This document shows positions 6,025 through 6,598 of a stretch of DNA of 6,598 nucleotides, piece after piece. The position numbers and the translations under genes were made by a program. The first letter of the stretch is position 1. Each line of letters opens with the position of its first letter. The notes under the pieces are model-generated. The model was not told where the DNA came from, made no database searches, and saw only the letters and a list, made by a program, of their open reading frames with translations. Origin of the DNA: Spirochaetaceae bacterium (GTDB lineage Bacteria; Spirochaetota; Spirochaetia; Treponematales; Breznakiellaceae); the NCBI GenBank assembly GCA_031280705.1, contig JAITGJ010000176.1:1-6598 (forward strand). Reading direction: 5' to 3'.

Positions 6025-6147
6025 CGCGTTCCTTCGGAACGCGCGGCAGTTTGCGCATTTATTACGGCCGTCTGCACGCTCGCCAAAGGCGAGCGTGTCG
6101 CGGTTTGCGGAGCAAACCGCACCAGGGGCGCGTAATGCGCAAACTGC
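6024..6147. repeat. Structured element, unit 4
   Basis: H1 is GCGCGTTCC/GGAACGCGC (6024-6032 with 6036-6044, loop TTC). The outer arms are 6046-6059 and 6134-6147, a perfect 14-bp stem. H2 is CACGCTCGCC/GGCGAGCGTG (6075-6084 with 6088-6097, loop AAA). H3 is GCGGTTTGC/GCAAACCGC (6100-6108 with 6112-6120, loop GGA). Arm to arm it is 102 bp. Confidence 0.9.
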
Positions 6148-6201
6148 ACGGACGATCTGATTTGCGCCCTTCGGTCGCAACAGTACGACAAACCCCGGTA
6201 T

Positions 6202-6291
6202 CAGTGCGCAAAACCGCACCGCGCCCGCGCAGCGGGCGCGCGTAATACGCAAACTGCGCGGGTGATGTTGTTTGCGTCTTTCAGCGCGTTC
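6202..6291. repeat. Structured element, degraded unit 5 (right half)
   Basis: The segment begins CAGTGCGCAAAACCGCAC (6202-6219). A 9-bp hairpin follows, CGCGCCCGC/GCGGGCGCG (6220-6228 with 6232-6240). The right arm AATACGCAAACTGC at 6244-6257 differs at one base from those of the good copies. The trailing words GGTGATGTTGTTTGCG match those after unit 1 (from 5769). Confidence 0.65.
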
Positions 6292-6514
6292 TCTAAAATG
6301 ACCCGCATCATTTTCTAAAATGACCCGCATCATTTTTCAACGAGATGCGCATCATCTTCCAAGGAGATGCGCATCATCTTCCAACGAGATGCGCATCTCT
6401 TTACAACGAGATGCGCATCTCTTTCCAGCGAGATGCGCATCTCTTTCCAGCGAGATGCGCATCTCTTTCCAACGAGATGCGCATCTCTTTACAACGAGAT
6501 GCGCATCATTTTCC
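6292..6514. repeat. Ten tandem 22-bp repeats with palindromic cores
   Basis: The core GCATC recurs at an exact 22-bp period: 6305, 6327, 6349, 6371, 6393, 6415, 6437, 6459, 6481 and 6503. The first two units are identical and begin TCTAAAATGACCCGCATC. The other eight contain GAGATGCGCATC, starting at 6342 and every 22 bp to 6496. Five of these (6386 to 6474) contain the perfect 14-bp palindrome GAGATGCGCATCTC; the other three keep a 10-bp palindrome. The spacer between cores is CTTT/TTTC-rich and nearly constant, so this is not a CRISPR array. It lies directly after the branched elements and ends 25 bases before the ATG at 6540. Confidence 0.95.
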
Positions 6515-6539
6515 GGGATGATTGGTATGGTTTGGTCAA

Positions 6540-6598
6540 ATGACGGTATTAGTGGAGGGGATTACCCTGCGGAGTTCCAGCTTCCCCGGTGATCCTGG
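6540..6598 (+). CDS. Possible 5' end of an unidentified gene leaving the window
   Basis: From an ATG at 6540 the frame is open to the window end and reads MTVLVEGITLRSSSFPGDP. An in-frame TGA lies 24 bases upstream, leaving a TTG at 6522 as the only alternative start. No clear Shine-Dalgarno is present; TATGGT lies eight bases before the ATG but lacks a convincing -35. The residue pattern is protein-like. It would be the first gene downstream of the palindrome array, divergent from the yjfB-like gene. The fragment is too short to identify, and a chance frame remains possible. Confidence 0.38.
   Translation, partial: MTVLVEGITLRSSSFPGDP

Larger units (their letters stand above)
5641..6291. 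repeat. Array of ~104-bp branched inverted-repeat elements
   Basis: This non-coding stretch is built almost entirely of related modules. A good module has, in order, a short hairpin H1 with loop TAC or TTC, a left arm GCAGTTTGCGCATT, a short spacer, a hairpin H2, a hairpin H3, the words CAGGGG..G, and a right arm AATGCGCAAACTGC complementary to the left arm. Good copies are units 1, 2 and 4. Unit 3 (about 5933-6024) keeps H1 and a changed left arm, TCAGCTTGCGCATT. Unit 5 (about 6202-6291) keeps a hairpin, a right arm AATACGCAAACTGC and the trailing words. I find no transposase, no attC core and no tRNA. The open frames here are products of the repeats. Confidence 0.9.

Noticed and set aside
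5641..6291. Integron attC sites
   Set aside because: The size and folding are suggestive, but the arms read GCAGTTTGCG/CGCAAACTGC and lack the GTTRRRY/RYYYAAC core. No gene cassettes or integrase are seen.
5893..6333. Open frame of 146 codons on the minus strand, and several 60-107-codon frames on both strands between 5430 and 6245
   Set aside because: They run through GC-rich hairpin repeats, repeat the same short peptides in several frames, overlap one another, and have no recognisable domain. They are by-products of the repeats.
6292..6514. CRISPR array
   Set aside because: There are no variable spacers. The unit is 22 bp end to end and the bases between palindromes are nearly constant. 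No cas gene is seen.
6554..6569. GGAGGGG as a ribosome site for a gene starting near 6565
   Set aside because: No ATG, GTG or TTG lies at a suitable distance. The motif falls inside the better frame from 6540.
6320..6592. 90-codon plus-strand frame across the 22-bp array
   Set aside because: The 22-bp unit has no stop codon in any plus-strand frame, so it stays open automatically. The peptide is only the unit translated in three rotating frames.

Overview
The window looks like chromosomal DNA from a spirochete, most likely a treponeme or a close relative with a fairly high GC content. This is inferred from protein style: the glutamyl-tRNA synthetase has a Treponema-like N-terminal half, and it sits with an M18 aminopeptidase, a receptor-type adenylate cyclase and a YjfB-like motility protein. 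No rRNA, tRNA, transposase, integrase or CRISPR array was found. The species cannot be named from the sequence alone.

Left edge (1-318). This AT-rich stretch holds the first 14 codons of a minus-strand gene leaving the window, a convincing 34-residue single-helix membrane protein (110-214, minus, good ribosome site), and a triple 14-bp repeat with internal dyads (257-300) between that small gene and the cyclase stop codon.

Centre (319-5584). The genes are a membrane-anchored class III adenylate cyclase (319-2004, minus), a 70-residue unrecognised protein (2095-2307, plus), gltX (2329-3843, minus), an M18 metallo-aminopeptidase (3909-5336, plus) and a YjfB-family protein (5399-5584, minus). 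They alternate in strand, so nearly every gene is its own transcription unit. The two convergent junctions each hold a long hairpin without a U-tract. All three complete large or family-assigned minus-strand genes (cyclase, gltX, yjfB-like) lack a Shine-Dalgarno sequence. Each has a sigma70-like promoter with an exact 17-bp spacer whose -10 box ends only 6-7 bases before the ATG, which suggests leaderless mRNAs. The plus-strand genes carry G-rich ribosome sites.

Right edge (5585-6598). A 955-bp divergent intergenic region contains no credible complete gene and is full of structure. Positions 5641-6291 hold three well-preserved and two degraded copies of a roughly 104-bp branched inverted-repeat element. 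Each good copy has a 14-bp outer stem enclosing two hairpins, and a further hairpin sits just outside. Stem sequences differ between copies while pairing is kept. It is followed directly by ten copies of a 22-bp tandem repeat (6292-6514), most carrying a 10-14-bp perfect palindrome. About 26 bases later a possible gene begins at 6540 and runs off the window. This double repeat region is the best candidate here for something undescribed.
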